A stretch of DNA of 64,000 bases from Streptomyces formicae (GCF_022647665.1 NZ_CP071872.1:4526001-4590000), one strand, 5' to 3'. Positions 1 through 9,596 are shown, numbered from the stretch's first letter. The notes: generated by a model not told the origin, from the letters alone. Made by a program: numbers and translations.

Positions 1-1298
1 GGCAGCCACGGCTCGGTGTCGGTGCTCTCCGGGCTGAAGCCGAACGGTGTCTCGTCACCGTCCCACGGCAGGGGTACGCGGCAGCCGTCGCGGCCGGGGT
101 CGGTCCCGCCGGACTGCTGCACGGCGGGGTCCTGGCGCAGGTGGAGCGGAATGTCCTCGACCTCCCACAGGCCGAGCTCCTCGCCCTGGTACACGTAGAC
201 GCTGCCCGGCAGGGCGAAGCTGAGCAGAGCCGCGGCGCGGGCGCGGTGGGTGCCGAGGTCGAGGTCGACGGGGACGGGCTGGTGCCGCTCGGTGAACGAG
301 GTGTCGGCACGGCCGTAGCGGGTGACGACGCGGGTGGCGTCGTGGCTGCCGAGGACCCAAGTGGCGGGGGCGCCGACGGGGGCGTGCTGGGCGAGTGTCT
401 CGTCGATCACGCCACGCAGTGCGGCTGCGTCCCACGGGGCCTGCATGAAGGGGAAGTTGAAGCCGGTGTGCAGCTCGTCCGCCCGCAGGTAGCGGGGCAG
501 GGACGCGGGCGGGACCCACAGTTCGCCCACGAAGGCCCGCTCGCCCTCGTAGGAGTCGGCGATCCGCCGCCAGGAGCGGTAGATCTCGTGGACCTCGGGC
601 CGGTCCGCGTCCGGCGCCGGTGCCCCCTTGGGCAGGGTCGCCTTGTCGGGCAGCCCTTCCTGCTTGACCAGCAGTGAGGCCACGTCGATGCGGAAGCCGT
701 CGACCCCGCGGTCGAGCCAGAACCGCAGGACGGACTCGAACTCCTCGCGCACCTCGGGGCGATCCCAGTTCCAGTCGGGCTGCTCGGGAGCAAACATGTG
801 CAGATACCACTCGCCGTCGTCGGCCCTCGTCCACGCCGGGCCGCCGAAGCACGACCGCCAGTCGTTCGGCGGCAGTTCGCCGTTCTCGCCCTTGCCGGGG
901 CGGAAGTGGAAGAGCTCCCGCACCGGCGAGCCGAGGCCGGCGAGCAGCGCCGCCCGGAACCAAGGGTGCTGGTCGGAGCAGTGGTTGGGCACCATGTCGA
1001 CGATGATCCGCAGCCCCAGCTCATGGGCTTCGGCGATCAGCGCCTCGGCCTCTTCGCGGGTGCCGAAGAGCGGGTCGATGTCCCGGTAGTCGGCGACGTC
1101 GTATCCGGCGTCGGCCATCGGCGAGACGTACCACGGGGAGATCCACACGGCGTCCACGCCCAGGTCCCGCAGGTGCGGCAGGCGGGCGCGGATGCCGGCG
1201 ATGTCACCGATGCCGTCGCCGTTCCCGTCGGCGTAACTGCGCGGGTAGATCTGGTAGATGGCGGCGCTGCGCCACCACTCGCGGTGGTTGTCGGACAT
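1..1298 (-). CDS. GH13 alpha-glucosidase (oligo-1,6-glucosidase/maltase type), C-terminus cut off by the window edge
   Basis: A cytoplasmic-type GH13 enzyme that would release glucose from short alpha-glucosides. The frame begins MSDNHREWWRSAAIYQIYPR, the usual opening of the alpha-glucosidase subfamily. Family landmarks follow in order: DMVPNHCSDQHPWF (region I), DGFRIDVAS with the catalytic Asp (region II), FVGELW with the acid/base Glu (region III), and VLGSHDATR (region IV, with Asp in place of the common Asn). About 432 codons are present of a family length near 530-560, and no stop is reached before base 1. There is no signal peptide, so imported sugars are the likely substrate. A ROK repressor gene follows at once upstream in the same direction, which suggests local control by that protein. 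Exact linkage specificity cannot be read from the sequence. Confidence 0.9.
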   Translation of the reverse strand, partial: MSDNHREWWRSAAIYQIYPRSYADGNGDGIGDIAGIRARLPHLRDLGVDAVWISPWYVSPMADAGYDVADYRDIDPLFGTREEAEALIAEAHELGLRIIVDMVPNHCSDQHPWFRAALLAGLGSPVRELFHFRPGKGENGELPPNDWRSCFGGPAWTRADDGEWYLHMFAPEQPDWNWDRPEVREEFESVLRFWLDRGVDGFRIDVASLLVKQEGLPDKATLPKGAPAPDADRPEVHEIYRSWRRIADSYEGERAFVGELWVPPASLPRYLRADELHTGFNFPFMQAPWDAAALRGVIDETLAQHAPVGAPATWVLGSHDATRVVTRYGRADTSFTERHQPVPVDLDLGTHRARAAALLSFALPGSVYVYQGEELGLWEVEDIPLHLRQDPAVQQSGGTDPGRDGCRVPLPWDGDETPFGFSPESTDTEPWL

Positions 1299-1360
1299 GC
1301 GTGAGCCTCGGTTCCGTCGGGGGCGGTGAGCCCGGGTGCGGTGTGTCGTTCAGGGGCTGA

Positions 1361-2563
1361 TCAGGCCGTGGGTGCCGCGCCGGCGGGCTGAAGGGCGCCG
1401 ACGAAGATGTCCTGCAACGCGACGGCGGCGGCGCCGCGGGCCCATGCCTCGTCGGGCAGCGGACGCGTGACGAGCTCGAAGTCGTCGGCCGGCAGCAGGG
1501 TCCGGGCGGCGAATGTCTCGCGCAGGCTGTTCATGAACAGGTCGGACGCGACGAGCCCTTCGCCCGAGATGACGATCCGCTCGGGGTTGACGAGGTTGGC
1601 CAGCGCCGCGATGCCGGAGCCCAGGGCGACGCCTGCCCGCATGAACGCCAGGAACGCGGCCGCGTCTCCCGCGCGGGCCAGCTCCACGGCGGCGGCGATG
1701 TCGAGGACGTCCGGCCCACCCGTCTCCGCGATCGCGGCGAGGATCGCCGGGTCGGAGGCGATCGTCTCCACGCAGCCGCGGTTGCCGCACCGGCAAAGTC
1801 GCCCGCCGGGCTCGACCATGACGTGACCCACTTCCCCGGCCGCGCCGCGGGCGCCGCGTATGAGCTTCCCGTCGAGGACGAGCGCGCCGCCCACGCCGGC
1901 CCCGAGCGTCACCACGGCGAACCAGGGCACGTCCACGCCGACGCCGAACCACTGCTCCGTGACGGCGAGCGCGTTGACGTCGTTCTCGATGACGGTGCGC
2001 AGGCCCGTGCTCTCCTCCAGCAGCCGGGCCAGGGGGACCTCGTACCAGCCGAGCATGGCCGAGGTGCGCAGCACCTGGTGGTCGACGTCGACCTGCCCGC
2101 CCAGGGCGACGCCCAGGTCGAAGGTGCGCTGCGCGAACGAGGCGTCCTCGCCCATGAGTTGGCCGACCAGTTCGGCGACGCGGGCCACCACGTCGGGGAC
2201 GGCCCGCGAGTCCAGGGCCGTCCGGCACTCCGCCCTCACCTCGCCGGCCAGGTCGACGACCACGCCGACGGCCTCCCGCTCGGTGACCTTGACCCCTACG
2301 GCGAAGCGGCGGTCCGGGCAGATGTGCAGCGGCACCCGCGGTCGCCCCGGGCCGCCCGAACTGCCTTCCTGTTCGGCGACGTAACCTGCCTCGATCATCG
2401 GTGCCACGGCCTTGGTGACCGTCGCCTGGGAGAGGCCCGTCAACCGGGCGATCTCGCTACGGGCGATGGGGCCCTTGGTGACGATCGCCCCGAAGACCGA
2501 GGCCCTGTTCCGATCGCGTACGACGTACCGGTCCTCGCGGACCGCACCGTGCGGCGCCGCCAT
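1361..2563 (-). CDS. ROK-family transcriptional repressor
   Basis: A sugar-responsive repressor of the ROK (NagC/XylR) class, about 400 residues. An N-terminal winged helix (about residues 18-70, ARLTGLSQATVTKAVAPM) binds DNA. The rest is a sugar-kinase-like domain with the ROK signature VTLGAGVGGALVLDGKLIRG, a glycine-rich GARGAAGEVGH stretch, and the zinc motif CRCGNRGCVE. I placed the start at MAAPHG (2563); the frame stays open upstream but the extra residues are low-complexity and unlike the family. The gene lies directly upstream of the GH13 alpha-glucosidase on the same strand, 62 bp apart, so it is a good candidate for control of alpha-glucoside use, though the effector is not known. 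Confidence 0.9.
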   Translation of the reverse strand: MAAPHGAVREDRYVVRDRNRASVFGAIVTKGPIARSEIARLTGLSQATVTKAVAPMIEAGYVAEQEGSSGGPGRPRVPLHICPDRRFAVGVKVTEREAVGVVVDLAGEVRAECRTALDSRAVPDVVARVAELVGQLMGEDASFAQRTFDLGVALGGQVDVDHQVLRTSAMLGWYEVPLARLLEESTGLRTVIENDVNALAVTEQWFGVGVDVPWFAVVTLGAGVGGALVLDGKLIRGARGAAGEVGHVMVEPGGRLCRCGNRGCVETIASDPAILAAIAETGGPDVLDIAAAVELARAGDAAAFLAFMRAGVALGSGIAALANLVNPERIVISGEGLVASDLFMNSLRETFAARTLLPADDFELVTRPLPDEAWARGAAAVALQDIFVGALQPAGAAPTA

Positions 2564-2911
2564 CCCCCACCACCCCGCCCTTGGCTGCTGACTGTGACTG
2601 CCGACTGCTGGGCCCGGCTGCGCCGGCTCGCGCGCCGGCCGGTGCCACACGGGAGCATTCCCTGGTTTCTTTCCTGCGTCAAGAAAACGGTCCGCGGCAC
2701 GGTGCCTCAGCCGTCGCCGAGTGCCCATCAGGCCTCGTTCCCCGCGCGGCCACCGGCAGTTCCTCCAGGCTCAACGCGGCAGAGTCCGTGGACACATATC
2801 GATGGTGCGTTCATGTACTTCTCCACCGCGAGCCATGTCCCGGGAGTTCGGGCGCCATCAACGGAGCCAATGGTGCTGACGGTTTCCACCGTCGGCACGA
2901 GAGGACTCCCC
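2564..2911. promoter_or_regulatory. Divergent intergenic region: candidate ROK operator/promoter and one PHO-box-like unit
   Basis: No gene is visible in these 348 bases between the ROK gene and the PhoD gene. At 2665-2688 there is an inverted repeat, GTTTCTT-N9-AAGAAAAC. On the minus strand it contains TTGACG (2677-2682), which could be the -35 box of the ROK gene; the matching -10 (AATGCT, 2654-2659) is poor. An operator overlapping the repressor's own promoter would be typical autoregulation. On the plus strand GTTCATGTACT at 2809-2819 resembles one 11-bp PHO box unit, about 90 bp before the PhoD gene, but the next unit is poor. All of this is by eye. Confidence 0.3.
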
Positions 2912-4495
2912 GTGGACCCCATGGCCGTACACACCCTGTCCCGACGCCAGATATTCGGCTACGGCACCGCCGGTGCCGCGGCCCTGATGCTCGGCACCGG
3001 CGCGTGGAGCACCGACTCCGCGTTCGCCGCGCCCGTCCTGACCGGCAACCCCTTCTCGCTCGGCGTGGCCTCCGGCGACCCGCTGCCCGACGGCGTGGTG
3101 CTGTGGACGCGCCTGGCCCCCGACCCCTTCGCCGAGGACGGCAAGGGCGGCATGCCCGCCACGCCGGTGCGGGTGCAGTACGAGGTGGCAGAGGACGAGC
3201 GGTTCCGCCACGTGGTGCGCCGCGGCAGCGTGATCGCCACGCCCGAACTCGCCCACTCCGTGCACCCGGAGATCCACGGCCTGCGCCCCGACCGGGTCTA
3301 CTTCTACCGCTTCCGCGCCGCCGGCCACCTCTCCCCCACCGGGCGCACCAGGACGACCCCGGCGGCCGGCTCCGACCCGCGCGAGCTCACCTTCGCCTTC
3401 GCCTCCTGCCAGGCCTGGCAGGACGGCTACTACACCGCCTACGAGCACATGGCGGCCGAGGACCTCGACCTGGTGGTGCACCTGGGCGACTACCTCTACG
3501 AGTACGGGGTCAAGACCAACAAGCGCGGTGTGACCACGGATCCCAAGTTCCACACCGAGACCGTCGGCCTCGCCCGCTACCGCCTCCAGTACGGGCTGTA
3601 CAAGGCCGAGGCACCGCTCCAGCAGGCCCACGCCAACTTCCCGTGGATCATGACCTTCGACGACCACGAGGTGGAGAACAACTGGGCCGACGAGATCTCC
3701 GAGAACAACGAGAGCCCGGAGACGTTCATGCTGCGCCGGGCCGCCGGCTTCCAGGCCCTGTACGAGCACGCCCCGCTGCGCCGCACCCAGCTGCCCAAGG
3801 GCCCCGACGTCCAGATGTACCGCAGGCTGTCCTACGGCCGCCTCGCCGACTTCACGATGCTCGACACCCGCCAGTACCGCGACGACCAGCCCTGCGGCGA
3901 CGGCGCGTCCGCGAACTGCGCCGAGCGCCTCGACCCCGATCGCACCCTGCTGGGGGCGCGCCAGCGCGACTGGGTGCTCAAGGGCTTCAGCCGCTCCCCC
4001 GCCCGCTGGCAGATCCTGGGCAACCAGGCGCCGATGGGCCAGACCGACCAGGACCCGGGCGCGGACACCCTGGTCTGGCTGGACCCCTGGGACGGGTACG
4101 TCGCCGAGCGCAACCGCCTCCTCGCCGAGGCCGGCACCCGCGGGGTGCGCAACCTCGTCGTCGTCACGGGCGACCGACACCAGAACTACGCCTGGGACCT
4201 GAAGCGGGACTACGCGGACCCCGGATCCCCCACCGTGGGCAGCGAGTTCGTCGGCACGTCCGTCACCAGCGGCGGCGACGGCGCCGACATGACCCCGCAG
4301 GGCGAGCAGTTCCTGGCGGCCAACCCGCACATGAGGTTCTTCAACTCCCAGCGCGGCTATGTGCGCGTGCGCGTCGACCGGGACCGCTGGACCAGCGACT
4401 TCCGCGTGCTGCCGTACGTCACCCGGCCCGGCGCCCCGGTCAGCACCCGCGCCAGTGTCGTGGTCGAGGACGGCGTGCCGGGCGTGCAGGTCTAA
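2912..4495 (+). CDS. phoD: PhoD-family alkaline phosphatase/phosphodiesterase, Tat-secreted
   Basis: A secreted metallophosphoesterase that releases phosphate from mono- and diesters; the family uses Fe/Ca at the active site. The protein is about 527 residues. A Tat leader (SRRQIFGYGTAGAAALMLG) is followed by an AFA cleavage-like site. The PhoD domain then covers nearly all of the rest, with the metal-ligand stretches HLGDYLYEYG, MTFDDHEVENNW and VVVTGDRHQNYAWDL, and the conserved TRQYRDDQPCGDG loop. I chose GTG 2912 because AGAGGA lies 6 bp ahead; ATG 2921 in the same frame has no well-placed Shine-Dalgarno site. It is transcribed away from the ROK gene and ends 53 bp before the convergent histidine kinase gene. 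A second, longer PhoD protein is encoded at 29251. Confidence 0.93.
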   Translation: MDPMAVHTLSRRQIFGYGTAGAAALMLGTGAWSTDSAFAAPVLTGNPFSLGVASGDPLPDGVVLWTRLAPDPFAEDGKGGMPATPVRVQYEVAEDERFRHVVRRGSVIATPELAHSVHPEIHGLRPDRVYFYRFRAAGHLSPTGRTRTTPAAGSDPRELTFAFASCQAWQDGYYTAYEHMAAEDLDLVVHLGDYLYEYGVKTNKRGVTTDPKFHTETVGLARYRLQYGLYKAEAPLQQAHANFPWIMTFDDHEVENNWADEISENNESPETFMLRRAAGFQALYEHAPLRRTQLPKGPDVQMYRRLSYGRLADFTMLDTRQYRDDQPCGDGASANCAERLDPDRTLLGARQRDWVLKGFSRSPARWQILGNQAPMGQTDQDPGADTLVWLDPWDGYVAERNRLLAEAGTRGVRNLVVVTGDRHQNYAWDLKRDYADPGSPTVGSEFVGTSVTSGGDGADMTPQGEQFLAANPHMRFFNSQRGYVRVRVDRDRWTSDFRVLPYVTRPGAPVSTRASVVVEDGVPGVQV

Positions 4496-4548
4496 GGCAG
4501 ACCGTAGGCCGGTCAGTCGGGGAGTGACGCCGGGCCGCGCGCCCCGCG

Positions 4549-6180
4549 TCACTCGCCGATGTCCACCTCGGACTTGTGCGACAGCCGCCCGTCGGTGAAG
4601 CACAGCCGGTACGCGGGCGAACGCCCGTCCGCGGTGGTGCGGTAGTAGCGGCAGGCGTCGGTACCGGGCGGCTCGGCGGGGATGCGTGCGGAACGGACCT
4701 CCTGCGGGGGCAGGCGGTCCTCCACCGACGACTGCCGCTCGCCGACGCGCAGTCGCTCGTACGCCTTCTCGTCCAGCACGGAGCTCTGGCGGGCGTAGAG
4801 GTCGTAGGCGATCACCAGCAGCAGGAGCACGGCGGCCGCCGCCGCGGGCAGCCAGACGGTATGGATCAGGCGGCGCCGCGCGGTGCGGCGGGCCACGGCG
4901 TACTCCCGGCGCGCGGCACCGCCGCCACCCGGCGGGGTGGCCGGGGAACCGGCGGTGAGCGGCAGCCTGGCGGTGACGGCGAAGCCCTCGCCGAGTTCGC
5001 CGAAACGGGGATGCCCCGCGCCGACGGGCTGCGCGCGCAGCGTGCCGCCGGCCTGCCGGACCCGTTCGTCCAGGCCGACGAGCCCGTAGCCGCCCGAGCC
5101 GTTCGGCGGCCCGGGACGAGGCCGGTCCGGGGGACGGGACGGAGCCGGGGGCGCCTCGTTGACCACGTCGACCACTGCCTCCGTGCCCTCCCGGCGCAGG
5201 GTCACCGCAACTGCCGCGCCCGGGGCGTGCTTCGTCGCATTGGTCAGCGCCTCCTGGACGACCTGGTGGATCGCCCGGTCCACCATCGGCGGCAGCGCCT
5301 GGGACGCACCGCCGCCCGTCGGCCGCAGCCGGTCGTCCAGCGTCACCGGCACCCCCGATGCCGCCGCCCGCTCCACGAGCGAAGCGACCGTCTCTCCCGC
5401 CGGCCGCGTGGGAGCGCCCTCGCTGTCCTCCCGCAGCACCCCGATGACGTCGCGCAGCTGCTCCGTTGCCGCCGCCGCGGCCTGCCGCAGTTCTCCGGCG
5501 GCCTTGCGGGCGGGTACGTCCAGCCCCGGCTGCACCTGCAGCGCTGCGGCGCGCAGCGCGATCATGCTCAGCTCGTGGCCCAGCGAGTCGTGCATGTCCC
5601 GGGCGATCCGCGAGCGCTCGCGCAGTCGCACCCGGTCGCCGATCAGCTCCTGCTCCCGCTCCAGCCGCTCGGCGAGCTGCCAGCCGGTACGGACCAACTC
5701 GGCGCGCTGGCGCATGTACTGACCGGCCAGCCAGGGCAGTACGAGCACCATCAGCACGTTGGCGGCCAGCGTGAGGGCGTCCTGGACCGTCGCGCCCGGG
5801 GCCACCAGCAACAGCAGGGCGCCGGCGGCGAACACCGCGGCGAACAGCAGCAGCGCCGCCTGCCGCCCTGCCAGCCGCCGTCCCAGCAGGTACGCCAGCG
5901 CCACCTCGGCCAGGGTGAGCTGACTGGTGAACAGCTCGGGTGTGACCGCCAGGCCGAGCACCGCCGGCACCGCGGCCGCGGCAAGCGGCTGCCGTCTGGC
6001 CAGGAACACCGCGATCCCGAGCAGCGGCACGGCGGCGATCTCCACCCACAGCAGCGGCAGACCGGTCGGCTGCTCCGGCGCCGCCTCGTCGTCGGGGAGG
6101 AGCAGCGGAGCCGTGATCAGCATCCACAGCAGCAGATCGGCGGCCCGCTCACCGCCCGGAAACCGTCTCACGCGCTCCAT
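4549..6180 (-). CDS. NarL-type sensor histidine kinase with an extra C-terminal membrane segment and extracytoplasmic domain
   Basis: About 543 residues. The N-terminal sensor is a membrane domain with five or six hydrophobic segments (roughly residues 15-155). A HisKA_3 dimerisation helix follows, with the phospho-acceptor His near 197 (RIARDMHDSLGHE), then a HATPase domain (QEALTNATKHA for the N-box, GYGLVGLDERV for the G-box). Normal members stop soon after this. Here a basic linker leads into another hydrophobic segment (about 440-462, LPAAAAAVLLLLVIAY) and about 80 more residues predicted to lie outside the cell. That tail has VGERQSSVEDRLPP, somewhat like the BamE/SmpA fold, and two Cys. 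The start is MERVRRF at 6180. No response regulator is adjacent; a NarL-type one lies at 10525-11184 beyond the divergent ABC transporter. Confidence 0.88.
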   Translation of the reverse strand: MERVRRFPGGERAADLLLWMLITAPLLLPDDEAAPEQPTGLPLLWVEIAAVPLLGIAVFLARRQPLAAAAVPAVLGLAVTPELFTSQLTLAEVALAYLLGRRLAGRQAALLLFAAVFAAGALLLLVAPGATVQDALTLAANVLMVLVLPWLAGQYMRQRAELVRTGWQLAERLEREQELIGDRVRLRERSRIARDMHDSLGHELSMIALRAAALQVQPGLDVPARKAAGELRQAAAAATEQLRDVIGVLREDSEGAPTRPAGETVASLVERAAASGVPVTLDDRLRPTGGGASQALPPMVDRAIHQVVQEALTNATKHAPGAAVAVTLRREGTEAVVDVVNEAPPAPSRPPDRPRPGPPNGSGGYGLVGLDERVRQAGGTLRAQPVGAGHPRFGELGEGFAVTARLPLTAGSPATPPGGGGAARREYAVARRTARRRLIHTVWLPAAAAAVLLLLVIAYDLYARQSSVLDEKAYERLRVGERQSSVEDRLPPQEVRSARIPAEPPGTDACRYYRTTADGRSPAYRLCFTDGRLSHKSEVDIGE

Positions 6181-6290
6181 GCCGGTCACGCTACGCGCCG
6201 CCGCACGCCGCAACACCTGACGAAAGTCAGTAGGGACCGCTGACGATCGTGTGCAGTCGCGCCCGTACCCTCCTCCCTACGTTCTGGACC

Positions 6291-7070
6291 ATGAGCGAAG
6301 CAACCACCCGGACGGTGCGGGGCGCGGTCACCGCCGCGGCCGCCCGTGCGCACCTACTGACCAAGGTCTACGGCCAGGGCGAGACCCAGGTGACCGCCCT
6401 CGACGGGGTGTCCGTCGAGTTCGGCCGCGGCGAGTACACCGCGATCATGGGGCCCTCCGGCTCCGGCAAGTCCACCCTGATGCACTGCATGGCCGGCCTG
6501 GACTCCCTCACCTCCGGCTCGGCCCGCATCGGCGAGACCGAGCTCGGATCGCTCAAGGACAAGGAGCTCACCCGGCTGCGCCGGGACAAGATCGGCTTTG
6601 TCTTCCAGGCGTTCAACCTGCTGCCGACGCTGACCGCCGCCGAGAACATCACCCTGCCCATGGACATCGCGGGCCGCAGGCCGGACCCGGACTGGCTGCG
6701 CAGGGTCATCGGCACCATGGGCCTGGCGGACCGGCTGCGGCACCGGCCGAGCCGGCTCTCCGGCGGCCAGCAGCAGCGCGTGGCCGTCGCCCGGGCGCTC
6801 GCCGCCAAGCCGGAGATCATCTTCGCGGACGAGCCCACCGGCAACCTGGACTCCCGCTCCGGCGCCGAAGTGCTGGGCTTCCTGCGCGACTCGGTGCGTG
6901 AGCTGGGCCAGACCGTCGTGATGGTCACCCACGACCCGGTGGCGGCGGCCTGTGCCGACCGCGTGGTCTTCCTCGCGGACGGCCGGATCGTGGACGAACT
7001 CACCGACCCGACCGCCGCTCACGTGCTCGACCGCATGCGGCGCTTCGACGCGAAGGGGCGGACGGCCTGA
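6291..7070 (+). CDS. ABC transporter ATP-binding protein, MacB/LolD type
   Basis: The ATPase of a two-gene exporter, about 259 residues. Walker A is GPSGSGKST, the Q-loop follows in FVFQAFNLLPTL, the ABC signature is LSGGQQQRVAVARAL, Walker B is IIFADEPTGNLDS and the switch His is in VMVTHDP. NLLPTLTAAENI and EPTGNLD are typical of the LolD/MacB/FtsE group that works with FtsX-like permeases. The start ATG 6291 is preferred because the family begins close to LTKVYGQGETQVTALDGV. It overlaps the permease gene by one base (TGATG), so the two are translationally coupled. It is divergent from the histidine kinase gene, with a 110-bp shared promoter region holding short TGAC/GTCA repeats, an arrangement seen where a two-component system controls a peptide-stress exporter. 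Confidence 0.93.
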   Translation: MSEATTRTVRGAVTAAAARAHLLTKVYGQGETQVTALDGVSVEFGRGEYTAIMGPSGSGKSTLMHCMAGLDSLTSGSARIGETELGSLKDKELTRLRRDKIGFVFQAFNLLPTLTAAENITLPMDIAGRRPDPDWLRRVIGTMGLADRLRHRPSRLSGGQQQRVAVARALAAKPEIIFADEPTGNLDSRSGAEVLGFLRDSVRELGQTVVMVTHDPVAAACADRVVFLADGRIVDELTDPTAAHVLDRMRRFDAKGRTA

Positions 7071-9577
7071 TGTTCCGCACGGCGCTGCGCAATGTGCTCG
7101 CGCACAAGGCCCGACTGCTGATGACCGTGCTCGCCGTGATGCTCGGCGTGGCCTTCGTCTCCGGCACCCTGGTCTTCACCACCACCATCTCCGACGCGTA
7201 CACCAGGAGCTCCGAGAAGAGCTTCGGCGGCGTCGACGTACAGCTGCGGGCCGCGAGGAGCGGGGCGGGCCACGACACCGGCCGGCTGCTCGACGCCGGA
7301 TTGCTGGGGCGGGCCCGCGCCCTGCCCGGCGCCGCATCCGCCACGGGTTCGCTCTCCGGCTTCGCCGCGCTGGCCGGCGAGGACGGTCGCCTGGCCGGTG
7401 ACGGCTGGGCCACCATCGGCGCGAACCACGACGACTCCCGGTACCCGATGCGTGAGGGGACCCCGCCCCGGTCCGATGGCGAGATCGCCATCGACGCCAG
7501 GACGGCCGCGCGCACCGGCTACGGCGTCGGCGACACCGTCCGGCTCTCGGTGAGCGGACCCGTCCTGAAGGAGAGGGTCACCGGCGTCTTCAGCACCGAC
7601 GACGGCAACGTCGCCGCGGGCGGCACCCTCACGCTCTTCGACACCGCCACCGCCCAGCGGCTCTTCGCCGAGCCCGGCCGCTTCACCGAGGTCGACCTCA
7701 CCGCCGAGCCCGGGACCTCTCCCGAGCAACTGCGGCAGCGGGCCGGGAAGCTCCTGCCGCACGGCGTCGAGGCCGTCACCGGCACCCAGCTCGCCGCCGA
7801 GCAGGCGGACCGCAACGCCGCGAGCGTCAGCACGCTGTCCCAGGTGCTGCTCGCCTGCGCCGGCATCGCGCTGTTCGTCGGCACCTTCCTCATCGTCAAC
7901 ACCTTCACCATGCTGGTCGCCCAGCGCACCAAGGAGCTGGCGCTGCTGCGCGCGGTCGGCGCGACCCGCCGCCAGGTGACCCGCTCGGTGCTGGTCGAGG
8001 CCGTCCTGGTCGGCCTGGTGGCCTCCGCGGCCGGTCTCGCCGTCGGCGTCGGCGTCGGCGCCGCGGTGCGCGCCGTGCTGTCCGCGACCGGCAGCACGCT
8101 GCCCGACGGGCCGCTGGTCGTCGGTGCCACCCCCGCGATCGCCGCGTCGGCCCTCGGCGTCGGCGTCACCCTGCTCGCCGCCTGGCTGCCCGCCCGCCGG
8201 GCCGCGAAGATCCCGCCGGTGGCCGCGATGAGCAGCGTGCACGCGCAGGCCACGGTCCGGTCACTGGTGGTGCGCAACGCCTTCGGTGCCGCTCTCGCCG
8301 CCGTCGGTGGTGGCCTGGTGATCGCCGCCACCGCCATGGCCGACGGCGACCTCTGGCTGGGGCTGGGCGCCGTGCTGCTGCTGGCCGGGGTGTTCGTGCT
8401 GACCCCGCTCCTGTCCCGGCCCGTGATCGCCGCCGCGGGCCCGCTGCTGCGCCGGTTCGGCGTCGCCGGGACGCTGGCCGGGCAGAACGCGGTGCGCAAC
8501 CCACGCCGCACCGCCGCCACCGCCTCGGCGCTGACCATCGGCCTCGCCCTCATCACCGGCCTGACCGTGATCGGCGCCGGCGCGGACAAGGTCACCCATG
8601 AGATGGCCGCCGGCGACTGGCGCGCCGACTACCGCGTCAGCATGGCCAACTCCGGTCCGCTCGCGGCGGGTACGGACGCGACGCTGAGCAAGCTGGACGA
8701 GGTCGTCGCCGTGTCCCCCAGGCGTGAGGTCCCGGCCCGGATCGACAGCAGCGTGCAGACCGTGGTCGGCTTCGACACCGCCGGCATCGACAAGCTGCTC
8801 GGCATCGACTTCACCGAGGGCGGATTCGCCCCGGACCGCGGCGGGACGGCCGTCGTCGACGAGGAGACCGCCACCGCCAAGGGCTGGCGGCTCGGCGACA
8901 CGATCGACGTCACCTGGCCCGACGGCGCCCGCGGCGGGCTGGAGCTCACCGGTGTCTACCGAAGCGCCTTCGACGACGGCGTGAAGACCGACATCTCGGT
9001 GACGGACCCGCATCTGGACCGGATCGCCGACACCGAGATCTTCGTGAAGACGTCGGGAGGCCCGAGCGAGGCCACGAAACGCACCCTGCGCACGGCGCTC
9101 GGCGACAGCCCCGCGATCCTGATCGAGGACAAGCAGGAGCTCGTCGACGGCATCACCGGCACCGTCGGCATCGTCCTGAACATCCTCTACGGGATGCTCG
9201 CGCTCACCGTCGTCGTCGCGGTCCTCGGCGTGGTCAACACCCTGGCGATGTCGGTCCACGAACGCGCCCAGGAGATCGGCCTGCTCCGCGCCATCGGCCT
9301 GGACCGCGCCGGGGTCAAGCGGATGGTCCGGCTGGAGTCGCTGGCCATCTCGCTCTTCGGCGGGGCGCTCGGCGTCGGACTCGGCGTCTTCTTCGGCTGG
9401 GCGGTCGGCAAGCTGGTCGCCACCATGCAGGGCATCGACAGCTGGACGCTCGTCCTGCCGTGGGGCCGCCTGGCCCTCTTCCTCGCAGTCGCCGCGCTGG
9501 TCGGCGTGATCGCCGCACTGTGGCCGGCCCGCCGGGCGGCGAGGCTCGACATGCTGGCCGCGATCCAGGCCGAGTGA
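7070..9577 (+). CDS. FtsX-like ABC transporter permease (two fused FtsX modules)
   Basis: A membrane permease of about 835 residues that pairs with the ATPase just upstream. It has the duplicated Streptomyces layout: an N-terminal membrane helix and a large outside domain (about 1-250), an FtsX module of three helices (about 260-385, with TKELALLRAVGATRRQV), two central helices (about 400-460), a second helix and outside domain (about 480-690), and a second FtsX module (about 700-835, with AQEIGLLRAIGLDRAGV). The pair resembles transporters that extract hydrophobic molecules or peptides from the membrane rather than importers, since no binding protein is nearby. The substrate cannot be told from sequence. 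A strong hairpin follows the stop codon. Confidence 0.93.
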   Translation: MFRTALRNVLAHKARLLMTVLAVMLGVAFVSGTLVFTTTISDAYTRSSEKSFGGVDVQLRAARSGAGHDTGRLLDAGLLGRARALPGAASATGSLSGFAALAGEDGRLAGDGWATIGANHDDSRYPMREGTPPRSDGEIAIDARTAARTGYGVGDTVRLSVSGPVLKERVTGVFSTDDGNVAAGGTLTLFDTATAQRLFAEPGRFTEVDLTAEPGTSPEQLRQRAGKLLPHGVEAVTGTQLAAEQADRNAASVSTLSQVLLACAGIALFVGTFLIVNTFTMLVAQRTKELALLRAVGATRRQVTRSVLVEAVLVGLVASAAGLAVGVGVGAAVRAVLSATGSTLPDGPLVVGATPAIAASALGVGVTLLAAWLPARRAAKIPPVAAMSSVHAQATVRSLVVRNAFGAALAAVGGGLVIAATAMADGDLWLGLGAVLLLAGVFVLTPLLSRPVIAAAGPLLRRFGVAGTLAGQNAVRNPRRTAATASALTIGLALITGLTVIGAGADKVTHEMAAGDWRADYRVSMANSGPLAAGTDATLSKLDEVVAVSPRREVPARIDSSVQTVVGFDTAGIDKLLGIDFTEGGFAPDRGGTAVVDEETATAKGWRLGDTIDVTWPDGARGGLELTGVYRSAFDDGVKTDISVTDPHLDRIADTEIFVKTSGGPSEATKRTLRTALGDSPAILIEDKQELVDGITGTVGIVLNILYGMLALTVVVAVLGVVNTLAMSVHERAQEIGLLRAIGLDRAGVKRMVRLESLAISLFGGALGVGLGVFFGWAVGKLVATMQGIDSWTLVLPWGRLALFLAVAALVGVIAALWPARRAARLDMLAAIQAE

Positions 9578-9596
9578 GCGCCACCGCACGCCGGAA

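Noticed and set aside
2858..6127. Open frame of over 1000 codons on the minus strand, antisense to the PhoD gene and running into the kinase gene
   Set aside because: Low-complexity Arg/Ala/Gly-rich translation with no family motif, opposite a gene with clear catalytic motifs; a product of high third-position GC.
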